The notes under the pieces were generated by a model. It had not been told where the DNA came from, ran no database searches, and saw only the letters and a program-made list of their open reading frames with translations. Source: Albidovulum sp. (GTDB taxonomy: Bacteria > Pseudomonadota > Alphaproteobacteria > Rhodobacterales > Rhodobacteraceae). Taken from it: a stretch of DNA of 38,128 nucleotides. The stretch's first letter is position 1. Each line of letters starts with the position of its first letter. Positions 8,022-15,338 of this stretch are shown piece by piece. The stretch lies in assembly GCA_015487815.1 (NCBI GenBank), contig WFPA01000256.1, positions 1 to 38,128 of the forward strand, read 5' to 3'. The translations under genes and the position numbers were made by a program.

Positions 8022-9178
8022 CGGGTCAGCACCAGGCCGGCGGTTTCGTCGAAAGCGAACCAGACCCGGTCTTCCCAGCTGAATTCGCGCCGGGCGATAC
8101 GGCGACGATTGGGACTCTGGACCTTGAAGCGCATCCCGGCCGGTCCGGTGATGTGATAGGTCGAGAGATTGCCGAGATAGCCGATATCCTCGATCCGGCC
8201 CTGCCAGGCATTGACCAGGCCTTCGGGTCTCTCGGCGCTGACCGCGATCTTCTCGGGCCGGATGGCGAAGGTCACCCGCGTGCCGACCGGGGCATCCACG
8301 TCGGAGCGGGTCAGGATGGGCGCGGCGCCCTCGGCCCATTCGATGGTGAGGCGCCCCCTCTCGGCAGAGGTCACAACGCCTTCGATCAGGTTCACCTCGC
8401 CGATGAAATCGGCGACGTAGCGCGAATTGGGTTGTTCATAGATCTCCTCGGGCGTGCCAACCTGCACCAGCCGCCCGTGGTCCATAACCGCGATGCGGGT
8501 GGCCATGGTCATCGCCTCCTCCTGATCATGGGTGACGATGATGAAGGTCGTGCCGAGCCGCTCCTGGATGTCCACGAGCTCGAACTGGGTCGCGGCTCTG
8601 AGCTTGCGGTCGAGGGCGGCGAGGGGCTCGTCGAGCAGCAGGATGCGCGGCCGGCGGGCAAGCGCCCGCGCAAGCGCCACGCGCTGGCGCTGACCGCCCG
8701 AGATCTCGTGCGGGCGGCGGTGCGCGAACTTCTCGAGCTGCACCAGCCGCAGCATCTCGGCCACGCGATCGGCGATCTCGGCCTTGGGCAGCCCGGCGCG
8801 CCTGAGGCCGAAGGCAATGTTGTCGGCCACGGTCAGGTGGGGAAACAGGGCATAGGACTGGAACATCATGTTGACCGGTCGCCGGTTGGGCGGGATCGGG
8901 ACGAGATCCTCGCCGCCGAGGAGGATTCGCCCGGCGCTCGGCGTCTCGAAGCCGGCGATCATTCGCATGAGCGTTGTCTTGCCGCAACCCGAGGGGCCGA
9001 GAAGGGCGAAGAACTCTCCCTCGTGGATGTCGAGCGAGAGATCGGCGATGGCGGTGAAGTCGCCGAAGCGCTTGGTGACGTTCTCTAGCCGGATCAGCGG
9101 CTCTGCCGCCGGGTCCTGCCAAGGAGGCAGGGCTGCCGTCTCGCCGCTGGCTGATGCTTGAGCCTTGGCCGTGTCCAT
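8018..9178 (-). CDS. potG: Polyamine ABC transporter ATP-binding protein PotG
   Basis: A 386-residue ABC ATPase with every motif in place: Walker A GPSGCGKTT (61-69), Q-loop MMFQSYALFPHLTV (near 107), signature SGGQRQR (160-166), Walker B RILLLDEP (178-185) and the switch histidine in IIVTHDQEEAMTMA. A C-terminal TOBE-type regulatory domain begins near residue 290 (VTFAIRPEKIAV). It powers the PotH-PotI channel from the cytoplasmic face. The N terminus carries about 25 extra residues rich in Ala, Ser and Pro before LIRLENVTKRFG, as in E. coli PotG. A 71-base spacer with a strong hairpin separates it from potF. Confidence 0.94.
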   Translation of the reverse strand: MDTAKAQASASGETAALPPWQDPAAEPLIRLENVTKRFGDFTAIADLSLDIHEGEFFALLGPSGCGKTTLMRMIAGFETPSAGRILLGGEDLVPIPPNRRPVNMMFQSYALFPHLTVADNIAFGLRRAGLPKAEIADRVAEMLRLVQLEKFAHRRPHEISGGQRQRVALARALARRPRILLLDEPLAALDRKLRAATQFELVDIQERLGTTFIIVTHDQEEAMTMATRIAVMDHGRLVQVGTPEEIYEQPNSRYVADFIGEVNLIEGVVTSAERGRLTIEWAEGAAPILTRSDVDAPVGTRVTFAIRPEKIAVSAERPEGLVNAWQGRIEDIGYLGNLSTYHITGPAGMRFKVQSPNRRRIARREFSWEDRVWFAFDETAGLVLTR

Positions 9179-9220
9179 GAGACATCGTCCCCGACAAGAG
9201 GCCCGCGCAGGGGCGATGAA

Positions 9221-9243
9221 GGGAGCGGCGCCGGGCCGCTCCC
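9221..9243 (-). promoter_or_regulatory. Stem-loop between potF and potG
   Basis: GGGAGCGGC (9221-9229) pairs perfectly with GCCGCTCCC (9235-9243) around a five-base loop. It lies seven bases past the potF stop and before the potG start in transcript direction. No T-run follows, so it probably works as a 3' stabiliser or attenuator rather than a full terminator. Hairpins in this place are known in other ABC operons to keep binding-protein mRNA in excess over the membrane parts. Confidence 0.6.
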
Positions 9244-9249
9244 GGAGGG

Positions 9250-10356
9250 TCAGTGCCCGGTCTTGATCCGGGTCCAGATGCGGGTCACCAGCCGCTGGGT
9301 CTTCAGGTCATAGGGTGTGGTGACGTAGAGCTTCTTCAGCGTCGCCTCGTCGGGATAGACCGCGGTATCGTTCAGGATCTCCGGGTCGATGTATTTCTGG
9401 CTTTCCTTCACGCCGTTGGCATACCAGACGTAGTTGGTGTTGTCGGCGGCGATCTTCGGGTCGAGCATGAAGTTGATGAAGGCATGCGCCCCTTCGGGGT
9501 TTGGCGCGTCGGCCGGGATCGCCATCTGGTCGAACCACATCACCGCCCCTTCCTTCGGGATCGAATAGGCGATGTGAACGCCGTTGTCGGCCTCGTCGGC
9601 CCGATCCCTCGCCTGCAGCACGTCACCCGACCAGCCGATGGCCACGCAGATGTCGCCATTCGCGAGGGCGTTGATGTACTCGGACGAATGGAACTTGCGG
9701 ACATAGGGACGCACCGCCATCAGCACCGGCTCGGCCTTCCTGATGACGGCCGGGTCGTGGCTGTCGGGATCCTCGCCGATGTAGTTGAGCGCGGCCGGGA
9801 TCATCTCCGTGGGCGCGTCGAGGAAGTGCACGCCGCATTCGGCGAGCTTCTTCATGTATTTCGGGTCGAAGACCAGCGCCCAGCTGTCCACAGGCGCATC
9901 ATCGCCCAGCACCTCCTTGACCTTGTCGATGTTGTAACCGATGCCGGTGGTGCCCCACATGTAGTTGACCGAATACTGGTTGCCCGGATCGTAGGCCGCA
10001 ACGCGCTGGGCGATCTCGGGCCAGACATACTTCAGGTTGGGCAGCTTCGACTTGTCGAGCTTTTGGAACACCCCGGCCTGGATCTGCCGGGCAAGGAAGG
10101 TCGCCGAGGGCACGACGACATCGTAGCCGGTATGGCCGGTCAGCAGCTTGGTCTCGAGGATCTCGTTCGAATCGAATGTGTCATAGATCACCTTGTAGCC
10201 CGTGGCCTTCTCGAACTTCTCGAGCACCCCTTCGCCGATATAGTCCGACCAGTTGTAGACATGGACTTCGCTCTTCTCTCCGCCGGCGAGGGCTGCGGTG
10301 CCAAGGGCGGCGCTTGCGGCGAGCGCGGCCGCGAATGCGATAGCCGTCTTCTTCAT
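9250..10356 (-). CDS. potF: Periplasmic putrescine/polyamine-binding protein PotF
   Basis: A 368-residue extracellular solute-binding protein. It starts with a Sec signal (MKKTAIAFAAALAASAALG, likely cleavage after ALA near residue 24). The mature N terminus contains VHVYNWSDYIGEGVLEKFEK, the PotF/PotD ligand-site motif (NWSDY). AIGWSGDVLQARDRA and AVMWFDQMAIPADAPNPEGAHAFINFML are the other ligand-contacting and conserved segments. It delivers polyamine to PotGHI in the periplasm. It is divergent from the GntR gene; the 123-base gap between them holds a TTGATCAA palindrome. Putrescine rather than spermidine is inferred from its closeness to PotF and the neighbouring putrescine aminotransferase. 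Confidence 0.94.
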   Translation of the reverse strand: MKKTAIAFAAALAASAALGTAALAGGEKSEVHVYNWSDYIGEGVLEKFEKATGYKVIYDTFDSNEILETKLLTGHTGYDVVVPSATFLARQIQAGVFQKLDKSKLPNLKYVWPEIAQRVAAYDPGNQYSVNYMWGTTGIGYNIDKVKEVLGDDAPVDSWALVFDPKYMKKLAECGVHFLDAPTEMIPAALNYIGEDPDSHDPAVIRKAEPVLMAVRPYVRKFHSSEYINALANGDICVAIGWSGDVLQARDRADEADNGVHIAYSIPKEGAVMWFDQMAIPADAPNPEGAHAFINFMLDPKIAADNTNYVWYANGVKESQKYIDPEILNDTAVYPDEATLKKLYVTTPYDLKTQRLVTRIWTRIKTGH

Positions 10357-10413
10357 CGTGCTTTCTCCATCCTCCGAATTCAGCGGGCCTTCTGGTGAGG
10401 CATCATTTCCAAG

Positions 10414-10421
10414 TTGATCAA
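10414..10421. promoter_or_regulatory. Candidate GntR operator, potF side
   Basis: TTGATCAA in the potF/gntR divergent gap; one more A follows, giving TTGATCAAA. The same core recurs upstream of the aminotransferase at 11202-11209. Short palindromes of this form suit dimeric FCD-type GntR proteins such as the one encoded next to it. Position relative to the two promoters is not known. Regulation is an inference. Confidence 0.5.
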
Positions 10422-10479
10422 AGTCGGCGGTGCTGGCAAGTGTTTTTTGGAGAGAACGCTAAGCGGGCGAGGCAATGCG

Positions 10480-11169
10480 ATGATCCAGGACAGGGGCCCG
10501 GAGGCGGATGAAGGCGCGGCCCGCCCGTCCCTGCCGCGGCACGAGGCCGTCTGGCGCGCCTTGCGGGAGATGATCGTGACGGGGGCTTTCGCGCCGGGCG
10601 AGGCCGTTACCATCCAGGCTCTGGCCACGCGCTTTTCCGTCTCGATGACGCCGGTGCGCGAGGCGTTGCGGCGCCTCGTGGCAGAAGGGGCGCTCGAGAT
10701 GCTCGGCAACCGGCGGGTGCGCCTGCCCGAGATCGACCGGGCACGGATGGTCGAGCTGGCCATCGCCCGCCGCGCTCTGGAGCCGCATCTGGCAGAAATG
10801 GCCGCCGCGCGGGCCGATGAGGCGCTGATCGCGCGGCTCGAGGCGCTGGATGATGCCGTCGATGCCGCGATCGAGAAAGGCGATGTGCCGGCCTACATGC
10901 GTGCCAACCACGCCTTCCATTTCACCATCTACCGCGCAGCGCACTCCACCGTTCTCTTGCCGATCGTCGATGGGCTGTGGCTGCGGTTCGCCCCGCTTTA
11001 CCGGATCGTCGCCGGCAAGCAGGGCACCGACCGGCTGGTCGATCAGCACGAGGCCGCAATCCGCGCGCTGCGGGCCGGCGACGCGCCGGCGGCGCGACGG
11101 GCGGTCGCTGCCGATATCGACCAGGGAATTCAGCTCGTCTGCTCCGCCCATGGCTGGGGCGGGATCTGA
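10480..11169 (+). CDS. GntR-family transcriptional regulator (FCD subfamily)
   Basis: A 229-residue regulator. Residues 20-85 are a winged helix-turn-helix: LPRHEAVWRALREMIVTG, then the recognition region TIQALATRFSVSMTPVREALRRL. Residues 92-215 form the all-helical FCD ligand domain, with N143, H147 (ANHAFHFTIY) and H190 (LVDQHEAAI) at the places of the family's metal and ligand residues. The start chosen, ATG 10480, has only a weak ribosome site (GCGAGG); a longer frame to 10414 would begin inside the palindrome and is less likely. Lying between the potFGHI operon and the putrescine aminotransferase, it probably senses a polyamine or breakdown product and represses both. The ligand is unknown. 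Confidence 0.88.
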   Translation: MIQDRGPEADEGAARPSLPRHEAVWRALREMIVTGAFAPGEAVTIQALATRFSVSMTPVREALRRLVAEGALEMLGNRRVRLPEIDRARMVELAIARRALEPHLAEMAAARADEALIARLEALDDAVDAAIEKGDVPAYMRANHAFHFTIYRAAHSTVLLPIVDGLWLRFAPLYRIVAGKQGTDRLVDQHEAAIRALRAGDAPAARRAVAADIDQGIQLVCSAHGWGGI

Positions 11170-11198
11170 CGCCCTGCGGGGAGCGAAGTCGGGCTTGC

Positions 11199-11212
11199 AA
11201 TTTGATCAAATT
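11199..11212. promoter_or_regulatory. Candidate GntR operator, aminotransferase side
   Basis: A perfect 14-base palindrome, AATTTGATCAAATT, in the 82-base gap between the GntR gene and the aminotransferase, 39 bases before the latter's ATG. It shares TTGATCAA with the site at 10414. A/T-rich symmetry of this kind stands out in this GC-rich DNA. Confidence 0.6.
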
Positions 11213-11251
11213 TCCGACAGGCAGGGGCGAGGATCAGCAAGGGAGCCTTCG

Positions 11252-12649
11252 ATGACAGGAGCGCGCAATCATCCGCCCACCGGGAGCATGCAGGCAGCCG
11301 ATGCCGCACATCATCTGCACCCCTTCACTCATCATCGTGAGCTTGCCGGAAAGGGCGTGCGGGTGATCACGCGGGCCGAAGGGGCGTGGATCTTCGACTC
11401 GGAGGGCAACCGCATTCTCGACGCCATGGCCGGGCTGTGGTGCGTCAATATCGGCTACGGGCGTCACGAACTGGCCGATGCGGCGGCGCGTCAGATGCGC
11501 GAGCTCCCTTATTACAACACCTTCTTCCAGTCGGCCCATCCGCCGGTGATCGCCCTTGCCGAAAAACTCGCGCAGCGCGCGCCCGATGGGCTTGATCACG
11601 TGTTCTTCGCCACGGGTGGTTCCGATGCGAACGATACCAACATCCGCCTCGTGCGACATTACTGGGCGCGCAAGGGAGAGCCGCAGCGGCGCATCATCAT
11701 CTCGCGTCACAACGCCTATCATGGCTCGACCATGGGGGCCGCCTCGCTCGGAGGCATGGCGCCGATGCACGGGCAGGGCGGGTTGCCGATCGCCGACATC
11801 GTCCACATCATGCAGCCCCACTGGTGGGCCGAGGCCGAGGAGGGAGAGGGGCGCGAGGAATTCGGTCTGCGGGCCGCGAGGGCACTCGAGGCCGAGATCG
11901 AACGTCTCGGGCCGGAAAACGTCGCCGCCTTCATAGGTGAGCCGGTCCAGGGAGCCGGAGCGGTGATCGTGCCGCCCGAAAGCTACTGGCCCGAGATCCA
12001 GCGCATCTGCCGCAGATATGGCATTCTCCTGATCGCCGACGAGGTCATCACCGGCTTCGGCCGCACGGGGCGCTGGTGGGGGTCCGAGAGCTTCGGCATC
12101 GCTCCCGACATCATGACCATCGCCAAGGGGCTGAGCTCGGGCTATGCGCCGATCGGCGGGTCGATCGTCTCGCGCGAGATCGCAGAAACCATCGCCGACG
12201 AGGAATTCTTTCACGGCTATACCTATTCGGGGCATCCGGTGAGTGCCGCCGTGGCGCTCGAAAATCTGCGCATTCTCGAGGAGGAGGGCATCATCGACCG
12301 GGTGCGGGAGGAAACCGGCCCCTATCTGGCCGAACGCTGGCGGGAACTCATGGATCATCCGCTTGTCGGCGAGGTGCGGATCCGCGGCTTCATGGCGGCG
12401 GTGCAGCTCACCCCCGACAAGGCTCGCCGTGCGTCCTTCGCCGCGCCCACAGGCACTGTCGGGCTGATCGGTCGCGAGAAGGCGATCGCAAACGGCATCG
12501 TCATGCGCCATATCGGCGACAGTCTCGTGATCTCGCCGCCGCTCATCCTCTCGCGCGAGGAGATCGACCTCATGATCGCCCTTGCCCGCCGGACACTCGA
12601 CGACACGCTCGCCGAGGTCCGCGCTCAGGGGCTGATGGAGGCGGGCTGA
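11252..12649 (+). CDS. spuC: Putrescine-pyruvate aminotransferase (class III)
   Basis: A 465-residue PLP-dependent class III aminotransferase. It closely follows Pseudomonas SpuC as I recall it: HHLHPFTHHREL at the N terminus, GNRILDAMAGLWCVNIGYGR (about 52-71), FFATGGSDANDTNIRLVRHYW, HNAYHGSTMGAASLGG, IADEVITGFGRTGRWWG with the cofactor Asp263, and the Schiff-base lysine K292 in TIAKGLSSGYAPIGG. It converts putrescine plus pyruvate to 4-aminobutanal and alanine, the first step of putrescine use for carbon and nitrogen. ATG 11252 follows AAGGGAG at good spacing. Location next to potFGHI and a GntR regulator supports the substrate; beta-alanine or another omega-amino compound remains possible. 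Confidence 0.88.
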   Translation: MTGARNHPPTGSMQAADAAHHLHPFTHHRELAGKGVRVITRAEGAWIFDSEGNRILDAMAGLWCVNIGYGRHELADAAARQMRELPYYNTFFQSAHPPVIALAEKLAQRAPDGLDHVFFATGGSDANDTNIRLVRHYWARKGEPQRRIIISRHNAYHGSTMGAASLGGMAPMHGQGGLPIADIVHIMQPHWWAEAEEGEGREEFGLRAARALEAEIERLGPENVAAFIGEPVQGAGAVIVPPESYWPEIQRICRRYGILLIADEVITGFGRTGRWWGSESFGIAPDIMTIAKGLSSGYAPIGGSIVSREIAETIADEEFFHGYTYSGHPVSAAVALENLRILEEEGIIDRVREETGPYLAERWRELMDHPLVGEVRIRGFMAAVQLTPDKARRASFAAPTGTVGLIGREKAIANGIVMRHIGDSLVISPPLILSREEIDLMIALARRTLDDTLAEVRAQGLMEAG

Positions 12650-12892
12650 GTGCCTGTCGGAGGTGTGCGCTTCCCGTCTGGGACGTTGGCGGTAATGTGT
12701 CCCGCCGGCCGATCCTGACCGTGGTTCCGGTCGTGTTCTTTCCGCTTCGACGCCCGACCAGACGAGAAGGGGCTGGCTTGCCGGCTGCGGCAGCTCCCTA
12801 TCCCCGGGAAAGACAAGAGAGCTGCACATATTCCCGCACCGCCCATCCCGGGCGTGAAAAGGTTGCCCTTTCATCGGGCGTCCGGGGTGGCG
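12650..12892. other. Gap between spuC and the convergent unknown gene
   Basis: These 243 bases hold no gene I can support. A hairpin TGAAAAGG / CCCTTTCA with one mismatch lies at 12855-12873, framed by two direct copies of CGGGCGT (12849-12855 and 12875-12881); it could end transcription of the minus-strand gene at 12893. A weak GGGAC/GTCCC stem follows the spuC stop. Neither has a T-run. Confidence 0.35.
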
Positions 12893-13264
12893 TCAGTGCA
12901 TCACCACGCCGAGGGCCTTCCGCCCGTCGCGCACCAGCACATGGGGTCGGCCGAACCGGTTTCGCAGCTCGGCGAAGTCGTGGCCGAGGAAGCGGAAGGA
13001 GCACAGGACGACGCCGGATCCTTCGGCGATCAGGCTCAGCCTGCCGTCGATGAAACCGACAAGAAAGCCCTTGCGGGCCAGCCGCTCGGAAAGCTCCTCC
13101 CAGCTTTCGGCTGCTTCGATGTCCGGTGCCAGCCAGGCGCGCAGCATGGCGGCGGTTTCCACATCGAGCCCGCCGCACGGCTCTGCCTGCCGGGCATTCC
13201 ATGTCGCCGCCACGGGGCCGGCCACATGTGCTTCTCTTCCAGTGTCTGCCTGTATCAGCCTCAT
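12893..13264 (-). CDS. Uncharacterised protein, 123 residues
   Basis: I do not recognise a family with certainty. The product has no signal peptide or membrane helix. The N-terminal third is variable-looking (QADTGREAHVAGPVAATWNARQ). The rest has an ordered alternating pattern: ESWEELSERLARKGFLVGFIDG, then LSLIAEGSGVVLCSFRFLGHDFAELRNRFGRP. The W..L...L...G.......G.vlc s...lg..f..L..RfG pattern faintly recalls repeats in the C-terminal parts of plasmid relaxases, but that is only an impression. Upstream on its strand is AAGGAGAGGG, about a dozen bases before ATG. It stands alone, convergent to spuC and divergent from the 6S RNA. Confidence 0.65.
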   Translation of the reverse strand: MRLIQADTGREAHVAGPVAATWNARQAEPCGGLDVETAAMLRAWLAPDIEAAESWEELSERLARKGFLVGFIDGRLSLIAEGSGVVLCSFRFLGHDFAELRNRFGRPHVLVRDGRKALGVVMH

Positions 13265-13419
13265 CGCACTTTCCCTCTCCTTTGCCGCGCCTCTCCCTGT
13301 GCCGGCGCGGCTTCGGTTTCAGGGCCCGGGCTTGCCGGATCTGGAATGCCTCTTGTGCCCATCACCGAGACTGATTCGTGAATCGCGCCATAATCGGCAT
13401 CTCTTCGGGGCAAGATCAT

Positions 13420-13450
13420 GGCAATTGCCCTTGAAGAGACCGTTAACGGT
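13420..13450. promoter_or_regulatory. Two perfect palindromes upstream of the 6S RNA promoter
   Basis: GGCAATTGCC (13420-13429) and ACCGTTAACGGT (13439-13450) are perfect palindromes whose centres are exactly 20 bases apart, about two helical turns, so dimers bound to them would share one face of the DNA. They lie 45-75 bases upstream of the -35 box of the 6S RNA promoter. Binding protein unknown; the two cores differ, so they may serve different factors or be chance. Confidence 0.35.
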
Positions 13451-13494
13451 GCGAATTTGATCGATTTCCATCGGCTGCCCTCAGCTCGGGCTGC

Positions 13495-13523
13495 TTGCAG
13501 GTCCGGGTGCTTCTCCCTATCTT
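13495..13523 (+). promoter_or_regulatory. Sigma-70-type promoter of the 6S RNA
   Basis: TTGCAG (13495-13500), a 17-base spacer, then TATCTT (13518-13523). The expected start is about seven bases further, near 13530, which is three bases before the outer closing stem of the predicted RNA. The agreement between the promoter and the independent fold is the main support. Confidence 0.65.
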
Positions 13524-13529
13524 CGCACG

Positions 13530-13690
13530 AGGCGGGCTCTGCCCGGTGCGTGAGAGGCCCAATTCCAGTGGCCACAAATCATCTCGAGGGAGCTGGCTCT
13601 GCCGGAACCGTGGTTCCGGTATCCCGGCGCCCACCTGGGTAACCAGGCTCTCGGGAATTCGACGCCTCCACGGCCGGTGCGGACCCGTCG
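13530..13690 (+). ncRNA. ssrS: 6S RNA (ssrS)
   Basis: The segment folds by eye into the long irregular rod of 6S RNA, which binds sigma-70 RNA polymerase as an open-promoter mimic. Outer stem: 13533-13536 with 13684-13687, then TCTG 13538-13541 with CGGA 13680-13683. Next CCGG 13543-13546 pairs with CCGG 13674-13677, CGTG with CACG 13669-13672, and GAGG with CCTC 13665-13668. After a bubble, AATTCC 13561-13566 pairs with GGAATT 13654-13659. A large open 5' side around 13567-13587 is followed by the terminal stem GGGAGC-TGG with CCAGGCTCTC, enclosing the hairpin CCGGAAC-CGTG-GTTCCGG. About 155-160 nucleotides is a normal size. Placement just before the 5-FTHF cyclo-ligase gene repeats the classic ssrS-ygfA linkage. 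Ends are approximate. Confidence 0.72.
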
Positions 13691-13738
13691 TCCATTCGTC
13701 GGCTTCCGACGCGCGATTGCCCACAGGGAGCGGCTGCC

Positions 13739-14383
13739 ATGGCCGAGACCGCAGGCGCAGATGAGGGTGGCATTGCCGCCGCCAAGGCGCGGCTGAGGCG
13801 CGAAGCCCTCGCCCGGCGTCGGGTGTTGCGGACAGCGGAAGATGCAGCGGCACGCGAAGCCCGGTTCAATCACCATCTTTTCGCATTGTTTGAACGTCTT
13901 GCCCGGCCGGGCACGGCGCCGATTTCGACCTATCTGCCGATCGGCACGGAAATCTCGCCATTGCCGGCCATGAGGCGGCATGTGGCGCGTGGTGGGCGGA
14001 TCTGCCTGCCGGTGATGCAGGGAGCGGACCGGCCGCTGGCCTTTCGCCCCTGGGAGCCGGATGCGCCTCTGGCCAGGGGAGCTTTCGGCGTGATGGAACC
14101 GGTCGAAGGGCCATGGCTGACGCCGGCGGCGCTTCTTCTCCCCCTTCTTGCCTTCGACCGGCAGGGACGGCGCCTCGGCTATGGCGGCGGCTATTACGAC
14201 CGCACCCTTGCCGCGCTGCGCGCCAAGGCTGCACCTCTTGCCATCGGTCTGGCCTGGGCCGGGCAGGAGGTCGCGGCCGTGCCCGCCGAAACCACCGACG
14301 CCCCGCTCGACGGCGTTCTGACCGAGGAAGGCTTCCTGCCGCTCACGCCGGCCGCGATTGCGCTCGGGGAAGGGATCGCCTAA
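13739..14383 (+). CDS. fau: 5-formyltetrahydrofolate cyclo-ligase
   Basis: A 214-residue enzyme that uses ATP to turn 5-formyl-THF into 5,10-methenyl-THF, recycling a stored folate. The N-terminal Arg-rich helix KARLRREALARRRVL is typical; the central STYLPIGTEIS and the signature LLPLLAFDRQGRRLGYGGGYYDRTLA (near 137-162) form the ATP and folate site. The ATG has GGGAG nine bases upstream. It directly follows 6S RNA, the same order as ssrS-ygfA in E. coli, where both are transcribed together. The ymdB-like gene begins nine bases after its stop, so the two are an operon. Confidence 0.94.
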   Translation: MAETAGADEGGIAAAKARLRREALARRRVLRTAEDAAAREARFNHHLFALFERLARPGTAPISTYLPIGTEISPLPAMRRHVARGGRICLPVMQGADRPLAFRPWEPDAPLARGAFGVMEPVEGPWLTPAALLLPLLAFDRQGRRLGYGGGYYDRTLAALRAKAAPLAIGLAWAGQEVAAVPAETTDAPLDGVLTEEGFLPLTPAAIALGEGIA

Positions 14384-14392
14384 AGCGCCGTC

Positions 14393-15217
14393 ATGCGTAT
14401 TCTCTTTCTTGGTGACGTGATGGGCCGGGCCGGGCGGCAGGCCGTGATCGACAATCTCGCGCGCTTGCGGGCCGAATGGCGGCTCGATTTCGTCATCGTC
14501 AATGCGGAGAACGCCTCCGCCGGCCGCGGCATCACCGGCAAGCATGCCGCGCAGCTGCTCGAAGCCGGCGCCGACATGCTCACCCTCGGCGATCATGCCT
14601 TCGATCAGAAGGACATGCTTTCCTTCATCGAGAGCGAGCCGCGGGTGCTGCGCCCCCTAAACTATGCCCGCGAAGCACCGGGAAGCGGAGCGCGGGTCTT
14701 CACCACGGTCGGCGGACGGAAGGTGCTCGTCCTTCAGGCTCTTGGACAGGTCTTCATGAGCCGCTGCTATGACAACCCCTTCCCGATCGTCGATCAGGTG
14801 CTGAAGGCCCATCCGCTCGGCGCGGCGGTCGATGCGATCGTGCTCGACATCCATGCCGAGGCCACCTCCGAGAAGATGGGAATGGGGCACTGGTGCGACG
14901 GGCGCGCAAGCCTCGTTGTCGGCACCCACACCCATGTGCCGACCGCCGACACGATGATCTTCCCGAAGGGCACGGCCTATCAGAGCGATGCCGGCATGTG
15001 CGGAGACTACAACTCCGTCATCGGCATGACACCGCTCGAGCCGGTGCGCCGGTTCGTCACCGGCATGGTCCATGGCCGCTTCGAGCCGGCGCGGGAGGAG
15101 GCGACGCTGAGCGGCGTGCTGGTCGAGACGGAGGATGCCACCGGTCTGGCGCGGGCGGTGCATCCGGTGCGCCTTGGAGGATGCCTGTCGGAAGCGCTGC
15201 CCCCGCTGAAGGATTGA
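14393..15217 (+). CDS. YmdB-family metallophosphoesterase
   Basis: A 274-residue member of the TIGR00282 family, named after Bacillus YmdB, a cyclic-nucleotide phosphodiesterase linked to biofilm and motility decisions. Metal-site motifs are in order: LFLGDVMGRAGR at the start, VNAENASAGRGIT, TLGDHAFDQKD, DIHAEATSEKMGMGHW and GTHTHVPTADTMI. The length is normal. It has a binuclear metal centre in the cytoplasm; the physiological substrate in alphaproteobacteria is not established. It lies nine bases after the cyclo-ligase stop and 121 bases before the SLC13 carrier, a combination I recall from Rhodobacteraceae. Confidence 0.9.
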   Translation: MRILFLGDVMGRAGRQAVIDNLARLRAEWRLDFVIVNAENASAGRGITGKHAAQLLEAGADMLTLGDHAFDQKDMLSFIESEPRVLRPLNYAREAPGSGARVFTTVGGRKVLVLQALGQVFMSRCYDNPFPIVDQVLKAHPLGAAVDAIVLDIHAEATSEKMGMGHWCDGRASLVVGTHTHVPTADTMIFPKGTAYQSDAGMCGDYNSVIGMTPLEPVRRFVTGMVHGRFEPAREEATLSGVLVETEDATGLARAVHPVRLGGCLSEALPPLKD

Positions 15218-15338
15218 CGGGCGGGGCCGTCCGCCCGATGCCCACGAAATCCCTTGCCTCTTCCGGTCCGGGACCGAAGAATGCCCCGGCTGCTCGTGCA
15301 GAGTCGGCGCCGCTGTCACAGCCAGGGATCGACCCGAG

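Noticed and set aside
12849-12881. Direct repeat CGGGCGT flanking a hairpin, considered as a mobile-element footprint
   Set aside because: The repeat is seven bases, the interval holds only a small hairpin, and no transposase or terminal inverted repeats are present.
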